Notes: generated by a model from the letters alone, not told the origin. Counted from the first letter of the stretch, positions 7,645-16,171 are shown. The stretch: DNA of 63,586 nt from Phenylobacterium sp. (GCF_004297125.1 NZ_SCVD01000037.1:1-63586); one strand, 5' to 3'. Numbers and translations: made by a program.

Positions 7645-7923
7645 ATGGATGAGGCGCCGGCCGGTGTATATGTGGTCACCCTGCAGGCGCTGGAGGGCGG
7701 CCGGCCGCCGGCGCTTACGATCCTGGCCTTCGTGCGGGCGGGTGCGGAAGGCGAGGCGGAAGCGACCGCGATCCTGGAGGTCGGCCGCGACGGGTTCTCC
7801 GAAGCCCGCGTGCTGCGGACCGCCGAGGTGATCGACGCGGCCGCGATGCCCGCCGACTTCAGTTCCGCGATGGCCAACGCCCGGCGCTACGGATGCGGGC
7901 TGATCGTCTACGACGAACCCTGA
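7645..7923 (+). CDS. Hypothetical small protein
   Basis: This 92-residue frame shows normal high-GC codon use and reads as a compact alpha/beta protein (GVYVVTLQALEGGRPPAL, ILEVGRDGFSEARVLRT, CGLIVYDEP). I do not recognise a family. An upstream in-frame ATG at 7597 would add 16 residues but lies in the AT-rich leuC promoter region, so ATG 7645 is preferred. It lies between divergent leuC and the following LysR gene, and might be cotranscribed with the latter. Confidence 0.55.
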   Translation: MDEAPAGVYVVTLQALEGGRPPALTILAFVRAGAEGEAEATAILEVGRDGFSEARVLRTAEVIDAAAMPADFSSAMANARRYGCGLIVYDEP

Positions 7924-7960
7924 ATTTGCCGCGGCGGCGGAAACCGCTATTCATGGACGT

Positions 7961-8854
7961 ATGCCCGGACCGGCCGATTGGGATCTTCTGCAGAGCCTGC
8001 ACGCGGTGCTGCAGGCCGGCAGCTTCTCGGCGGCGGCGCGGATCCGCCGCCTGACCCAGCCGACCCTGGGCCGTCACATCGACCAGCTCGAGCGACAACT
8101 GGGCGCGCCGCTGTTCCTGCGCAGCCCGCGGGGGCTGCAGCCCACGGACCTGGCCCTGGCGTTCCGGCCACACCTGGCCGACATGGCCGCAGCGGCCGAG
8201 GCGGCGGGTCGCGACGCGACAGGCGTCGCCAGCGGCGAGGGTGGGGTCGTGCGCATCGCCGCCAGCGAGATCGTCGGGATCGAGGTGCTGCCGAACATCC
8301 TCACGAGCTTCCGGCAGGCCAACCCCGGCATCGACGTGGAGATGGTGCTCTCCAACAAGAACGAGGACCTGACCCGCCGCGACGCCGACGTGGCGGTGCG
8401 GATGTCGCGACCCACTCAGAACAGCCTGGTGGCCAAGAAGGTGGGCGAACTGACCATCGGCTTCCACGCCACGGCTGAATACGTCGCGCGCAAGGGGCTG
8501 CCCAAGGACTTCGACGAGCTGGCCGCGCACACCCTGATCGGCTTCGACCGGGATTTTCCCGACCTGGTGAACGAACTCGCGATCGGCCGCCCGATCACGC
8601 GGGAGCTGTTCGCCCTGCGCACGGACAACGATGTGGCCCAGCTGGCCGCGATGCGGGCCGGCTTCGGCATCGGCGCCTGCCAGCGCCAGATCGGGGAGCG
8701 GTTCGGGCTGGTTCCGATCATGGCCGACGTCTTCTCGTTCAAGCTGGATATCTGGATCTGCATGCACGAGACCCTGCGCGGCAGCCCCCGCATCCGCCTG
8801 ATGTTCGACCATCTGGCCCAGGAGCTCGGAGCCTACGCGGTTCAAGGCGAATGA
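7961..8854 (+). CDS. LysR family transcriptional regulator
   Basis: A 297-residue LysR-type regulator: helix-turn-helix in residues 5-65 (LLQSLHAVLQAGSFSAAARI, TQPTLGRHIDQLERQLG) and a periplasmic-binding-like effector domain from about 90. The effector is unknown. It runs in the same direction as a second LysR gene 118 nt downstream; neither has an obvious divergent enzyme gene in the usual position, so their targets may be elsewhere. Confidence 0.92.
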   Translation: MPGPADWDLLQSLHAVLQAGSFSAAARIRRLTQPTLGRHIDQLERQLGAPLFLRSPRGLQPTDLALAFRPHLADMAAAAEAAGRDATGVASGEGGVVRIAASEIVGIEVLPNILTSFRQANPGIDVEMVLSNKNEDLTRRDADVAVRMSRPTQNSLVAKKVGELTIGFHATAEYVARKGLPKDFDELAAHTLIGFDRDFPDLVNELAIGRPITRELFALRTDNDVAQLAAMRAGFGIGACQRQIGERFGLVPIMADVFSFKLDIWICMHETLRGSPRIRLMFDHLAQELGAYAVQGE

Positions 8855-8972
8855 AGGGCGCCGCCTAACGGCGATCTGCAACATTGCGGAAGCGTGACGT
8901 CGCTAGGGTTGTAATCGCCCGTCACGGCGTCGTTCCGCGACGGGGTCGGAACCTGACCGGGACGCCAGGCTC

Positions 8973-9908
8973 ATGATTTCCGCCGACCTGAGCCGCCTGA
9001 CCGCCTTCGTCGCCGTGGCCGAGCGTGGCAGCTTCGCCCGCGCCGCCGGCGACCTGGGCCGCACGACGTCCACCGTCAGCCACGCCATCAAGGCGCTGGA
9101 AGGCGAACTGCAGATCCGCCTGCTGAACCGCACCACGCGCAGCGTCACCCTGACCGAGGCCGGCGAGCGGCTGCTGACCCGCGTGCGGCCGATCCTCAGC
9201 GACCTGGGCGACGCCCTGGGCTCGCTGGACGATTTCCGCGACGAGCCGCGCGGCCGCCTGCGGCTGTCGGTGTCCAGCCTCGGGCTGGAGATGGTGGTGG
9301 CGCGCATCCTGCCCGCCTTCGCCAAGGCCTATCCCGAGGTTACGCTGGAGGCGGTGGTCGACAACGAGACCGGCGAGCTGAGGGAAGGCCGCGAGGACGC
9401 CGGGGTTCGGGGCCGGAGCCTGATCCCGCAGGACATGATCACGCTGCGCGTCAGCCCGCCGGGCCGGCAGGTGGCGATCGCCTCGCCCGACTACCTGCGC
9501 CGCCACGGGACGCCCACGACTCCCGCCGACCTCGCCCACCACCGCTGCGTGCAACTGCGGCTCGGGTCGGGGGCGATCTATCGATGGGAGTTCCTGGACG
9601 AGGGCCGCAGGATCGAGGTGCAGACACCCGGCGCGGTGGCCACCGACAGCATGGACTTCGTGCTGCGCGCCGCCGTGGACGGCGTCGGCATCGCCTACAC
9701 GAACGAGGCCCATGCCCGACCGCACCTGGAGGCGGGACGCCTGCGGATCGTGCTGGAGCCCTACGCCCTGCCGTTCGACGGCTGGCACTTCTACTATCCC
9801 AGCCGCCGCAACATGACCGGGCCCCTGCGCGCCTTCGCCGAGTTCGTGCGGCGGCCCGAGGTGCTGGATCTGATCGCCGGCCGCGCACGCCAGCCGGCAG
9901 CGGCCTGA
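8973..9908 (+). CDS. LysR family transcriptional regulator
   Basis: A 311-residue LysR regulator of the DsdC/AaeR-like type, with the helix-turn-helix at residues 3-62 (RLTAFVAVAERGSFARAA, STVSHAIKALEGELQIRLL, NRTTRSVTLTEAGERLL) and a substrate-binding domain with GRLRLSVSSLGLEMVVARIL. It differs clearly from the LysR gene upstream, so the pair is not a recent duplication. The inducer and targets are unknown. Confidence 0.92.
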   Translation: MISADLSRLTAFVAVAERGSFARAAGDLGRTTSTVSHAIKALEGELQIRLLNRTTRSVTLTEAGERLLTRVRPILSDLGDALGSLDDFRDEPRGRLRLSVSSLGLEMVVARILPAFAKAYPEVTLEAVVDNETGELREGREDAGVRGRSLIPQDMITLRVSPPGRQVAIASPDYLRRHGTPTTPADLAHHRCVQLRLGSGAIYRWEFLDEGRRIEVQTPGAVATDSMDFVLRAAVDGVGIAYTNEAHARPHLEAGRLRIVLEPYALPFDGWHFYYPSRRNMTGPLRAFAEFVRRPEVLDLIAGRARQPAAA

Positions 9909-9992
9909 CCGCGCCACTGTTCGACGCGGTCGAACGCCCTAGTCGATGGACGCCCGGTACCGGCATTCGCATTCCATCCCTAGCCTGCGAGC

Positions 9993-10613
9993 GTGATCGT
10001 CGGGCGCAATTTCGTGTGGATGCATTTCCCCAAGACCGGGGGACATGCCGTGGCGGCGGCGATCCGCGACGCCGGCCGTGGGCGCGACGACGTGGTCTTC
10101 GACGTGCCCGGGGCGGACGACCACCGCTGGCACGACTCCATCGAGGAGCGACGCCTGACCGAGCGCAGCTTCGATCCGAAGGACAAGCGCGTCATCTCGG
10201 GCATCCGGCGGCTGCCCTGGTGGGTGCTGAGCCGAATCCACTACGAGGCCGCCCGGCCGCCGCATCGCTGCGCCACGCGCGAGATGCTGTGCCGCGGGCA
10301 GTTCTACGAGCGGGACGGCAGCGTGAACCATGCGGACGCCCAGGTGGGCCGGCTGCGCGGCCAGGCGATCCACGGCTGGGTGCGGCTGGAGCATCTGGCC
10401 GACGACTTCGTCGACCAGTTCGAAGGCCTGCTGGGCCCCCGCGTGCGCTCGGCCGCCCACAAGCTGAAGAAGGTCGTGAACCCCACGACCCTCGACTATG
10501 TGAAGTCGCTCGACTTCTACTTCACGGCCGCCGAACTGGAGGGACTCTACGCCGCCAACCCGACCTGGGCGGAAATGGAAGTCAAGATCTACGGCGACGT
10601 CCTGCGCCTCTGA
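9993..10613 (+). CDS. Sulfotransferase-like protein
   Basis: This 206-residue protein begins with FVWMHFPKTGGHAVAAAI, which looks like the 5'-phosphosulfate-binding loop of sulfotransferases (FPKTGG at residues 12-17). The rest is not clearly a standard sulfotransferase; a VRLEHLADDFVDQFEGLLG segment resembles the helical part seen in bacterial members. The role would be transfer of sulfate from PAPS to a carbohydrate or lipid, but this is inference from one motif. It stands alone between a LysR gene and a GFA gene. Confidence 0.55.
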   Translation: MIVGRNFVWMHFPKTGGHAVAAAIRDAGRGRDDVVFDVPGADDHRWHDSIEERRLTERSFDPKDKRVISGIRRLPWWVLSRIHYEAARPPHRCATREMLCRGQFYERDGSVNHADAQVGRLRGQAIHGWVRLEHLADDFVDQFEGLLGPRVRSAAHKLKKVVNPTTLDYVKSLDFYFTAAELEGLYAANPTWAEMEVKIYGDVLRL

Positions 10614-10652
10614 ACGTTGCGTCCGGCCTGTGCGGCGGGTTCACTGAAGGCC

Positions 10653-11090
10653 ATGAGCGATCCGATCTACCAAGGCGGTTGCCTGTGCGGGCAGGTCCGA
10701 TGGCGCGCGGGGGGCGAGCCGGCGAACGTGCGGTTCTGCCATTGCCGTCTCTGCCAGCGGGCGGTCGGCGGCCCGTTCTTCGCGCGGGCGATCTTCCTGG
10801 AGAGCATCTTTGAATGGTCGGGTGAGGTCACCCGTTGGGCCACCTCGCCGCGGGTCGATCGCCTGTCCTGCGCCCGTTGCGGAACCCCACTGTTCGCCGA
10901 GCCCAAGGACGCGCCGGCCCGGCTGGGCGTATCGCTCGCGACCTTCGACGACCGCAACGCCGTTCAACCCACCGCCCACATCTGGGTCAGCGAGAAGGTG
11001 GCGTGGCTGGCGCTGGACGACGGGCTGCCGCGGCACGCGCAGGGCTTCGCGCCGACCTCGCATCCGACAGAGGCCCCCGACCCCTGCTAG
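10653..11090 (+). CDS. GFA / CENP-V domain protein
   Basis: The 145-residue protein has the zinc-binding cysteines of the glutathione-dependent formaldehyde-activating (GFA, CENP-V/Mis18-like) family: GGCLCGQVRW, FCHCRLCQRAVGGPF and LSCARCGTPLF. Most bacterial members have no tested activity, so a formaldehyde role should not be assumed. ATG 10653 is preferred over an in-frame ATG 36 nt upstream because it starts MSDPIYQGGCLC as in the family. The gene ends next to a strong hairpin. Confidence 0.87.
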   Translation: MSDPIYQGGCLCGQVRWRAGGEPANVRFCHCRLCQRAVGGPFFARAIFLESIFEWSGEVTRWATSPRVDRLSCARCGTPLFAEPKDAPARLGVSLATFDDRNAVQPTAHIWVSEKVAWLALDDGLPRHAQGFAPTSHPTEAPDPC

Positions 11091-11115
11091 CCACTCGCGG
11101 CCGGACGCACGAAAA

Positions 11116-11143
11116 ACGGCGGCTGGATCGCTCCAGCCGCCGT
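11116..11143 (-). terminator. Rho-independent terminator of trmD-rplS
   Basis: A perfect 12-bp stem (ACGGCGGCTGGA / TCCAGCCGCCGT) with a 4-nt loop is followed on the minus strand by TTTTT. It lies 26 nt past the rplS stop. On the plus strand the stem could also stop transcripts from the GFA gene, with a poorer tail. Confidence 0.88.
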
Positions 11144-11169
11144 CTTGAATCTCAGAAGTCCGAAGCGGT

Positions 11170-11577
11170 TCAGGCTTCTTCGGCAGGGGCCGCGTCCGCG
11201 ACCACCTTGGCGCCCATCTGGCGCTCGGCGATGCGGGCCGACTTCCCGCGGCGATCGCGCAGGTAGTACAGCTTGGCGCGCCGGACGACGCCGCGACGCT
11301 TCACTTCGATGGATTCGATGTTCGGCGACAGGATCGGGAACACGCGTTCCACGCCTTCGCCGAAGGAGATCTTGCGGACGGTGAAGTTCTCGTCGACGCC
11401 TTGGCCGGCGCGGGCGATGCAGACGCCTTCGTAGGCCTGGACGCGCTCGCGCTCGCCTTCCTTGATCTTCACGTTCACGCGGACGGTGTCGCCCGGACGG
11501 AACTCGGGGATCTGGCGCACGGCCAGCAGGCGGTCGGACTCTTCCTTGCGGAGGGTCTCAATGATGTTCGCAGCCAT
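11170..11577 (-). CDS. rplS: 50S ribosomal protein L19
   Basis: L19 lies at the 30S-50S interface. The 135-residue protein shows IPEFRPGDTVRVNVKI, ERVQAYEGVCIARAG, FTVRKISFGEGVERVFP and the RRGVVRRAKLYYLRDRRGK tail typical of the family. It is the last gene after trmD (10 nt away) and ends at a strong terminator. Confidence 0.97.
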   Translation of the reverse strand: MAANIIETLRKEESDRLLAVRQIPEFRPGDTVRVNVKIKEGERERVQAYEGVCIARAGQGVDENFTVRKISFGEGVERVFPILSPNIESIEVKRRGVVRRAKLYYLRDRRGKSARIAERQMGAKVVADAAPAEEA

Positions 11578-11587
11578 AGTCTTGTCC

Positions 11588-12307
11588 TTACTGGGCTTTA
11601 TCGCCCTTTGCCTGTTGATTGGCGCTCGCCTTGGCCCACAGGTCGGGCCGCTGCTTGCGCGTCGTCTCTTCCCGCTGGGCCGCCCGCCACTTCCGGATCT
11701 CGGCGTGGTGGCCGCTCAGCAGGACCTCGGGGATGTCGACGCCTTCGAACGTCCGCGGCCTGGTGTACTGCGGATGCTCGAGGAGTCCGTCCTCGAAGCT
11801 CTCTTCACTGAGGCTTTCGGCCTGTCCCAGCACGCCGGGCACCAGCCTTACGCAAGCCTCGATCGCCACCATCGCCGCCGCCTCGCCACCGGCGAGGACC
11901 GCGTCGCCGACGGCGACCTCCTCGAACCCGCGGCTGTCGAGCACCCGCTGGTCCACCCCCTCGAACCGCCCGCACAGGACGATCAGTCCCGGGCCGGCCG
12001 CCCATTCACGAACCCGCGCCTGGGTCAGGGGCCGACCCCGGGCGCTCATGTATAAAAGCGGCCGTCCCCGCCGCTCCACGCTGTCCAGCGCAGAGGCGAT
12101 GACGTCCGCTCTCATCACCTGTCCAGGACCGCCACCCGCGGGGGTGTCGTCGAGGAAGCCGCGCTTATCTGTGGAAAAGCCCCGAATGTCCACTGTTTCC
12201 AGGGACCAGAGCGCGGCCTCTCGCCACGCCGTCCCGATCAGGGAGACGCCCAGCGGGCCCGGAAACGCCTCCGGAAACATGGTCAGGACGGTGCAGTCGA
12301 AGGGCAT
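11588..12307 (-). CDS. trmD: tRNA (guanine-N1-)-methyltransferase
   Basis: TrmD methylates G37 of several tRNAs with SAM to prevent frameshifting. The 239-residue SPOUT enzyme shows VLTMFPEAFPGPL at the start, DDTPAGGGPGQVMRADV, IVLCGRFEGVDQRVLD in the knot and LLSGHHAEIRKWR near the end. It is 10 nt from rplS and 39 nt after a membrane protein gene. The usual partner rimM is 2.7 kb upstream. Confidence 0.97.
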   Translation of the reverse strand: MPFDCTVLTMFPEAFPGPLGVSLIGTAWREAALWSLETVDIRGFSTDKRGFLDDTPAGGGPGQVMRADVIASALDSVERRGRPLLYMSARGRPLTQARVREWAAGPGLIVLCGRFEGVDQRVLDSRGFEEVAVGDAVLAGGEAAAMVAIEACVRLVPGVLGQAESLSEESFEDGLLEHPQYTRPRTFEGVDIPEVLLSGHHAEIRKWRAAQREETTRKQRPDLWAKASANQQAKGDKAQ

Positions 12308-12346
12308 GGCGGGTGAAGGCGCTGCTCAGGGGCGCGCCGTCAAGCC

Positions 12347-12949
12347 TCAGAAGAACCGCGCGTAGTAGGTGAAGCGCTCGGCCAGCGCCTCGCCGCGGTC
12401 GATGCAGAGCGCGCCGGGGCGGCTGACGCAGGGGGTGTCGTCATAGCGGACGCCCGCCTTGAAGCCGTAGGCCTGGGCCCAGGCGAAGTCGATCATGCCG
12501 CGGTCCGTGGGCCGGAACCGGAAGCGCACGCCGTCGCGCTCGCCGACGATCCAGCCGCGGGGGTTGGGGAGGCCGCCGATCCGGCCGTCGCGCACCTCGG
12601 CGGCGATGGCCTCGTAGGCCGGACGGCGGGCCTCGAAATTCATGTGGACGCCGGCCTCGTACAGCGGGGTCGCCAGGGGCACGAAGGCGCCGGCGAAGGC
12701 CATCAGGATGGTGGGGGCCAGCCAGCCGGTCATCGGCTCGCGCAGCATGGTCCAGAAGCCCCAGACCAGCAGGATCAGCGGCGCCACGACATACAGCGCC
12801 CCGATCAGGAACGGCGCCACCACGGGGGGCGTCACCTCCATCAGCCGGGCGGCGCCGAGGGTCGCCCCGAGCACCAGCGCCATCCAGGCCGCCAGGGCGG
12901 CGGCCAGCCCTGTGCGCCACACGGGCCGTATGTACGGCGTCTCTCCCAT
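12347..12949 (-). CDS. Hypothetical membrane protein
   Basis: This 200-residue protein has two or three membrane segments in its first half (TGLAAALAAWMALVLGATLG; VVAPFLIGALYVVAPLILLV; LAPTILMAFAGAFVPLATPL) and a soluble second half with several aromatic residues and two cysteines (DDTPCVSRPGALC). No family was recognised. The start MGETPYIRP is chosen because the upstream frame is antisense of tesB. It precedes trmD on the same strand and may share its transcript. Confidence 0.65.
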   Translation of the reverse strand: MGETPYIRPVWRTGLAAALAAWMALVLGATLGAARLMEVTPPVVAPFLIGALYVVAPLILLVWGFWTMLREPMTGWLAPTILMAFAGAFVPLATPLYEAGVHMNFEARRPAYEAIAAEVRDGRIGGLPNPRGWIVGERDGVRFRFRPTDRGMIDFAWAQAYGFKAGVRYDDTPCVSRPGALCIDRGEALAERFTYYARFF

Positions 12950-13043
12950 TGCGCGTAGAAGAGGGCGCTCGCCAAGCGTGCGCAAGGCGCCGTCTGATCC
13001 GTGCGCCTTGCCCCCCGGCGGTCCGGAGCGTAATCGCCGCGGC

Positions 13044-13934
13044 ATGAGCGAGACGGACGCCCCCCATAGCGAAGGCCAGGACGAGACCCTGGTCGAGACC
13101 CTGCAGCTCGAGCGGATCGAGATGAACCTGTTCCGGGGAACCTCCCCGGACAATTCGCCGGGCCGAATCTTCGGCGGCCAGGTGATCGCCCAGTCGCTGC
13201 TGGCCGCCTACGAGACGGTCGAGGCGCGGGTCTGCCACTCGCTGCACTGCTATTTCATCCGCCCCGGCGACCCGACCGTGCCGATCGTCTTCGAGGTGGA
13301 CCGGTCGCGCGACGGCGGCAGCTTCACGACCCGGCGCGTGGTGGCCGTCCAGCACGGCAAGCAGATCTTCAACCTGGCCGCCTCGTTCAAGGATCCGGAG
13401 GAGGGGTTCAACCACCAGGCGGCGATGCCCGAGGGCCCGCACTGGAGCGAGCTCAAGGACCAGATGGAGGTCATGCGCGAGCTGATGAAGGACGCGCCCG
13501 AGGAGGCGAAGCGGTGGATGAGCCGCAGCCCGCCCATCGAGATGCGCTCCAAGGACGCCCGCACCTACTGGCTGAGCGGCCAGCCGCAGGACCCGGTGTC
13601 GCAGAACTGGTTCCGCTGTCGCACGCCCATCGGCGACGACGCCCACATGCACCAGGTGATCCTGGCCTACGCCTCGGACATGAACCTGCTGTCGACGGCG
13701 ATGCGGCCCCACGGGGTCCATTGGCAGACGCCGGGCTTCCAGTCGGCCAGCCTGGACCACGCCATGTGGTTCCACAAGCCGACCGACTTCAACCAGTGGC
13801 ACCTCTACGTCCACGACAGTCCCTCGGCCTCGGACGGACGTGGCTTCATCCGCGGCCAGATCTTCGCCGAGGACGGGACCCTCGTGGCCTCGGTGGCCCA
13901 GGAAGGCCTGCTGCGGATGAAGCCGGCGAAGTGA
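13044..13934 (+). CDS. tesB: Acyl-CoA thioesterase II (first copy)
   Basis: A TesB-type thioesterase of 296 residues that hydrolyses acyl-CoA to free acid and CoA. The double hot-dog fold is marked by LFRGTSP, RIFGGQVIAQSLLAAYETV, HSLHCYFIRPGD, GGSFTTRRVVAVQHGK and, in the second half, HMHQVILAYASDMNLL and SLDHAMWFH. The D in AYASD and the Q/T residues of the active site are present. It is followed 107 nt later by a close paralogue in the same direction. Confidence 0.93.
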   Translation: MSETDAPHSEGQDETLVETLQLERIEMNLFRGTSPDNSPGRIFGGQVIAQSLLAAYETVEARVCHSLHCYFIRPGDPTVPIVFEVDRSRDGGSFTTRRVVAVQHGKQIFNLAASFKDPEEGFNHQAAMPEGPHWSELKDQMEVMRELMKDAPEEAKRWMSRSPPIEMRSKDARTYWLSGQPQDPVSQNWFRCRTPIGDDAHMHQVILAYASDMNLLSTAMRPHGVHWQTPGFQSASLDHAMWFHKPTDFNQWHLYVHDSPSASDGRGFIRGQIFAEDGTLVASVAQEGLLRMKPAK

Positions 13935-14041
13935 AACGCCCTCTCCCCTCTCTCGCTGCGCTCGGGGGGAGAGGAGGTTGCCGCTGAAGCTTCCGGGGCG
14001 TAAGGCAGCCGCCTTCGCAACTGCAGCATCCGGGGGACGCC
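13935..14041. repeat. Palindromic spacer between tandem tesB genes
   Basis: The spacer opens with a GC-rich palindrome (CTCTCCCC...GGGGAGAG with a gctgcgctc centre, about 13941-13973). This is the same style as the palindromes at 981..1019 and 3286..3314. The remainder has no feature I can name. Confidence 0.45.
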
Positions 14042-14917
14042 ATGACCGGCCAGACGCTCGCCGAAACGCTCAAGCTCGAGCGGCTGGAGGTGAACCTGTT
14101 CCGCGGCACGACGCCGGACAAGGAACAGCGCCAGCGGATCTATGGCGGCCAGGTGATCGCCCAATCCTTGCTGGCGGCCTACGAGACGGTCGAGGACCGG
14201 GTCTGCCACTCGCTGCACTGCTACTTCATCCGGCCGGGCGACCCCACCGTGCCGATCATCTTCGAGGTCGACCGCAGCCGCGACGGCGGCAGCTTCACGA
14301 CGCGCCGGGTGATCGCCGTCCAGCATGGGCAGCAGATCTTCAACCTGGCCGCCTCGTTTCAGGTGGCGGAAGACGGCTACGAGCATCAGTCGGAGCAGCC
14401 GGACGGGCCGGATTGGGCTGAGGTCGAGGACGATTCCGAGGTCCGCCGCCGCCTGCGCGCCGAAGCGCCCCCCGAAGACCTCGACTGGATCGATCGCGAA
14501 CAGCCGATCGAGATGCGCACCGTGGGCGGGCGGTTCGACGTGGCCGCGCCGGAACGCCGCGAGCCGCGCCAGCAGGTCTGGTTCCGGGCGCGCCACCCGA
14601 TCGGCGACGACCAGCACATGCACCAGGTGATCCTGGCCTATGCCTCGGACATGAGCCTGCTGGGCACCGCGATCCGGCCGCATGGGGTCAGCTGGCGCAC
14701 GCCGGGCTTCCAGTCGGCCAGCCTGGACCACGCCATGTGGTTCCACCGGGAAACCGACTTCAACGAATGGCACCTGTACGTGCAGGAGAGCCCCTCGGCG
14801 TCGGGCGGCCGCGGCTTCAACCTGGGCTACATCTACCGCGCCTCGGACGGCGCCCTGGTGGCGAGCTGCGCCCAGGAAGGGCTCATGCGGATGCGGAAGA
14901 AGAAGTCCCTCCCTTAA
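14042..14917 (+). CDS. tesB: Acyl-CoA thioesterase II (second copy)
   Basis: A 291-residue TesB paralogue, very similar over its whole length to the preceding gene (shared RPGDPTVPI, FEVDRSRDGGSFTTRR, HMHQVILAYASDM, SASLDHAMWFH). The middle part (residues about 115-180) differs most, which may mean different chain-length preference. The last codons and stop lie inside the left arm of the repeat at 14906..15039. Tandem duplication is the simplest origin. Confidence 0.93.
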   Translation: MTGQTLAETLKLERLEVNLFRGTTPDKEQRQRIYGGQVIAQSLLAAYETVEDRVCHSLHCYFIRPGDPTVPIIFEVDRSRDGGSFTTRRVIAVQHGQQIFNLAASFQVAEDGYEHQSEQPDGPDWAEVEDDSEVRRRLRAEAPPEDLDWIDREQPIEMRTVGGRFDVAAPERREPRQQVWFRARHPIGDDQHMHQVILAYASDMSLLGTAIRPHGVSWRTPGFQSASLDHAMWFHRETDFNEWHLYVQESPSASGGRGFNLGYIYRASDGALVASCAQEGLMRMRKKKSLP

Positions 14918-15039
14918 TGGGGAGGGACAGGCCGCGAAGCGGCCAGGGTGGGGAAGTCACGACCGGGCTTCGCGCTTGAGCCCTAAGAACCCCACCCCGC
15001 GCGCCTGCGGCGCGTCGACCCTCCCCATTAAGGGAGGGA
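14906..15039. repeat. Composite intergenic inverted-repeat element
   Basis: The outer arms (14906-14927 and 15019-15039) are inverted copies of TCCCTCCCTTAATGGGGAGG; each arm is also partly self-complementary. Inside are a GGCCGCgaaGCGGCC hairpin, GGGTGGGG matched by CCCCACCC, and a cgcgcctgcggcgcg hairpin. The element sits between convergent tesB and rimM and its left arm overlaps the tesB stop codon. It may act as a terminator but looks like a dispersed repeat unit. Confidence 0.75.
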
Positions 15040-15043
15040 GAAA

Positions 15044-15550
15044 TCACTCCACCTCTTCCGGCTTCACCACCACCACCACGCCCTCGGCGATCCGCACCTC
15101 GGGCACGGCTTCGCGGGTGAAGGGGAGGTACCAGGTGGCGCCGCCTTCGGCGGGCGCGATCTCAAGCAGGTCGCCGGCGCCGAAGTCCTGGACGGACTTC
15201 ACGCGGCCCAGCGCGTCGCCCTCCGCCGTCTCGACCTTCAGGCCGATCAGGTCGGTGACGTAGAACTCGTCCTCCTCGGGCTCGGGGAGGCGATCGCGGG
15301 GGATGTAGAGCTTGAGGCCGCGCAGGGCTTCGGCCTGTTCGCGGGTCTCGACTTCCCTGGCGCGGACGATGACGCCGCCCTTGACGGCGCGCCCGGAGGT
15401 CAGCGTGAGGCCGGCCGAGCCGTCCTCACGCTTCAGGTCCCTGTAGTCCACCAGCGCCACGGGATCGGCCGTGAAGCTGGTGATGCGGACCTCGCCGCGG
15501 ACCCCGAAGGCGCCCGCGACCCGGCCCACCTGGATGAGATCCGAGCTCAC
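15044..15550 (-). CDS. rimM: 16S rRNA processing protein RimM
   Basis: RimM binds S19 and helps mature the 30S head. The 168-residue protein has the N-terminal RimM domain (LIQVGRVAGAFGVRGEVRI, ETREQAEALRGLKLYIPRD) and a PRC-barrel C-terminus (EFYVTDLIGLKVETAEGDALG, VPEVRIAEGVVVV). It lies 12 nt after rpsP. Downstream it meets the repeat element and convergent tesB, not trmD. Confidence 0.95.
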   Translation of the reverse strand: MSSDLIQVGRVAGAFGVRGEVRITSFTADPVALVDYRDLKREDGSAGLTLTSGRAVKGGVIVRAREVETREQAEALRGLKLYIPRDRLPEPEEDEFYVTDLIGLKVETAEGDALGRVKSVQDFGAGDLLEIAPAEGGATWYLPFTREAVPEVRIAEGVVVVVKPEEVE

Positions 15551-15562
15551 CCGTGGAAGCCC

Positions 15563-16147
15563 TTAGGCCTTGTCTTCGCCTTCGGGCGCAGCTTCGGCGG
15601 CGGCCTCGGCGGCGGGAGCTTCCTCGGCGGGAGCCTCGGGGGCGGCTTCAGCGGCCGGAGCCTCTTCGGCGGCGGGAGCTTCAGCAGCGGGCGCTTCTTC
15701 AGCAGCGGCTTCCGGAGCGGCCTCGGCGGCGACTTCGGCAGGAGCCTCCTCGGCGACCGGCTCTTCGACCGGCGGCGGGTTGGCGGCCAGTTCAGCGGCC
15801 GCGGCGGCGCGGTCGGCTTCCTTCTGGGCCTTTTCCTCGGCGCGTTCGTTGGCCTTCTTGCCCGGCGTGCCCTTGGTCGGGTTGTTGCCGGCTTCCCACT
15901 TCACGATGTCCAGCTTGCCGAGCTCGCGGGCGACGCGGTCGGTGGGCTGGGCGCCCTTGGACATCCACTCCTGGATGCGCTCGACCTTCAGGACGACGCG
16001 GTTCGGGTCGTCCTTCTTCAGCAGCGGGTTGTACGAACCCACCTTCTCGATGAAGCGGCCGTCGCGGGGCGAGTGGCTGTCGGCGACGACGATCGAGTAG
16101 TAGGGGCGCTTCTTGGCGCCGCCACGGGCGAGACGGATCTTCAGCAT
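15563..16147 (-). CDS. rpsP: 30S ribosomal protein S16 with long Ala/Glu tail
   Basis: Residues 1-80 are a standard S16 (LKIRLARGGAKKRPYYSIVV, SPRDGRFIEKVGSYNPLL, RIQEWMSKGAQPTDRVA). The remaining 110 residues are a low-complexity tail of alanine, glutamate and proline, preceded by a lysine-rich stretch (KKANERAEEKAQKEADRAAA). Extended S16 tails are known in alphaproteobacteria, but this one makes the protein 194 residues, more than twice the usual length. The gene is 24 nt after ffh. Confidence 0.95.
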   Translation of the reverse strand: MLKIRLARGGAKKRPYYSIVVADSHSPRDGRFIEKVGSYNPLLKKDDPNRVVLKVERIQEWMSKGAQPTDRVARELGKLDIVKWEAGNNPTKGTPGKKANERAEEKAQKEADRAAAAAELAANPPPVEEPVAEEAPAEVAAEAAPEAAAEEAPAAEAPAAEEAPAAEAAPEAPAEEAPAAEAAAEAAPEGEDKA

Positions 16148-16171
16148 TGGATAGGTCCTTGGTCTTTCAGG

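Noticed and set aside
9584..10813. Long plus-strand frame of 409 codons
   Set aside because: It is an arginine/glycine/proline-rich shadow of the LysR, sulfotransferase-like and GFA genes in another frame.
15580..15830. Repeat-rich region that could look like a tandem repeat or CRISPR-like array
   Set aside because: It is the Ala/Glu/Pro low-complexity tail of rpsP; units are irregular codon repeats with no spacers.
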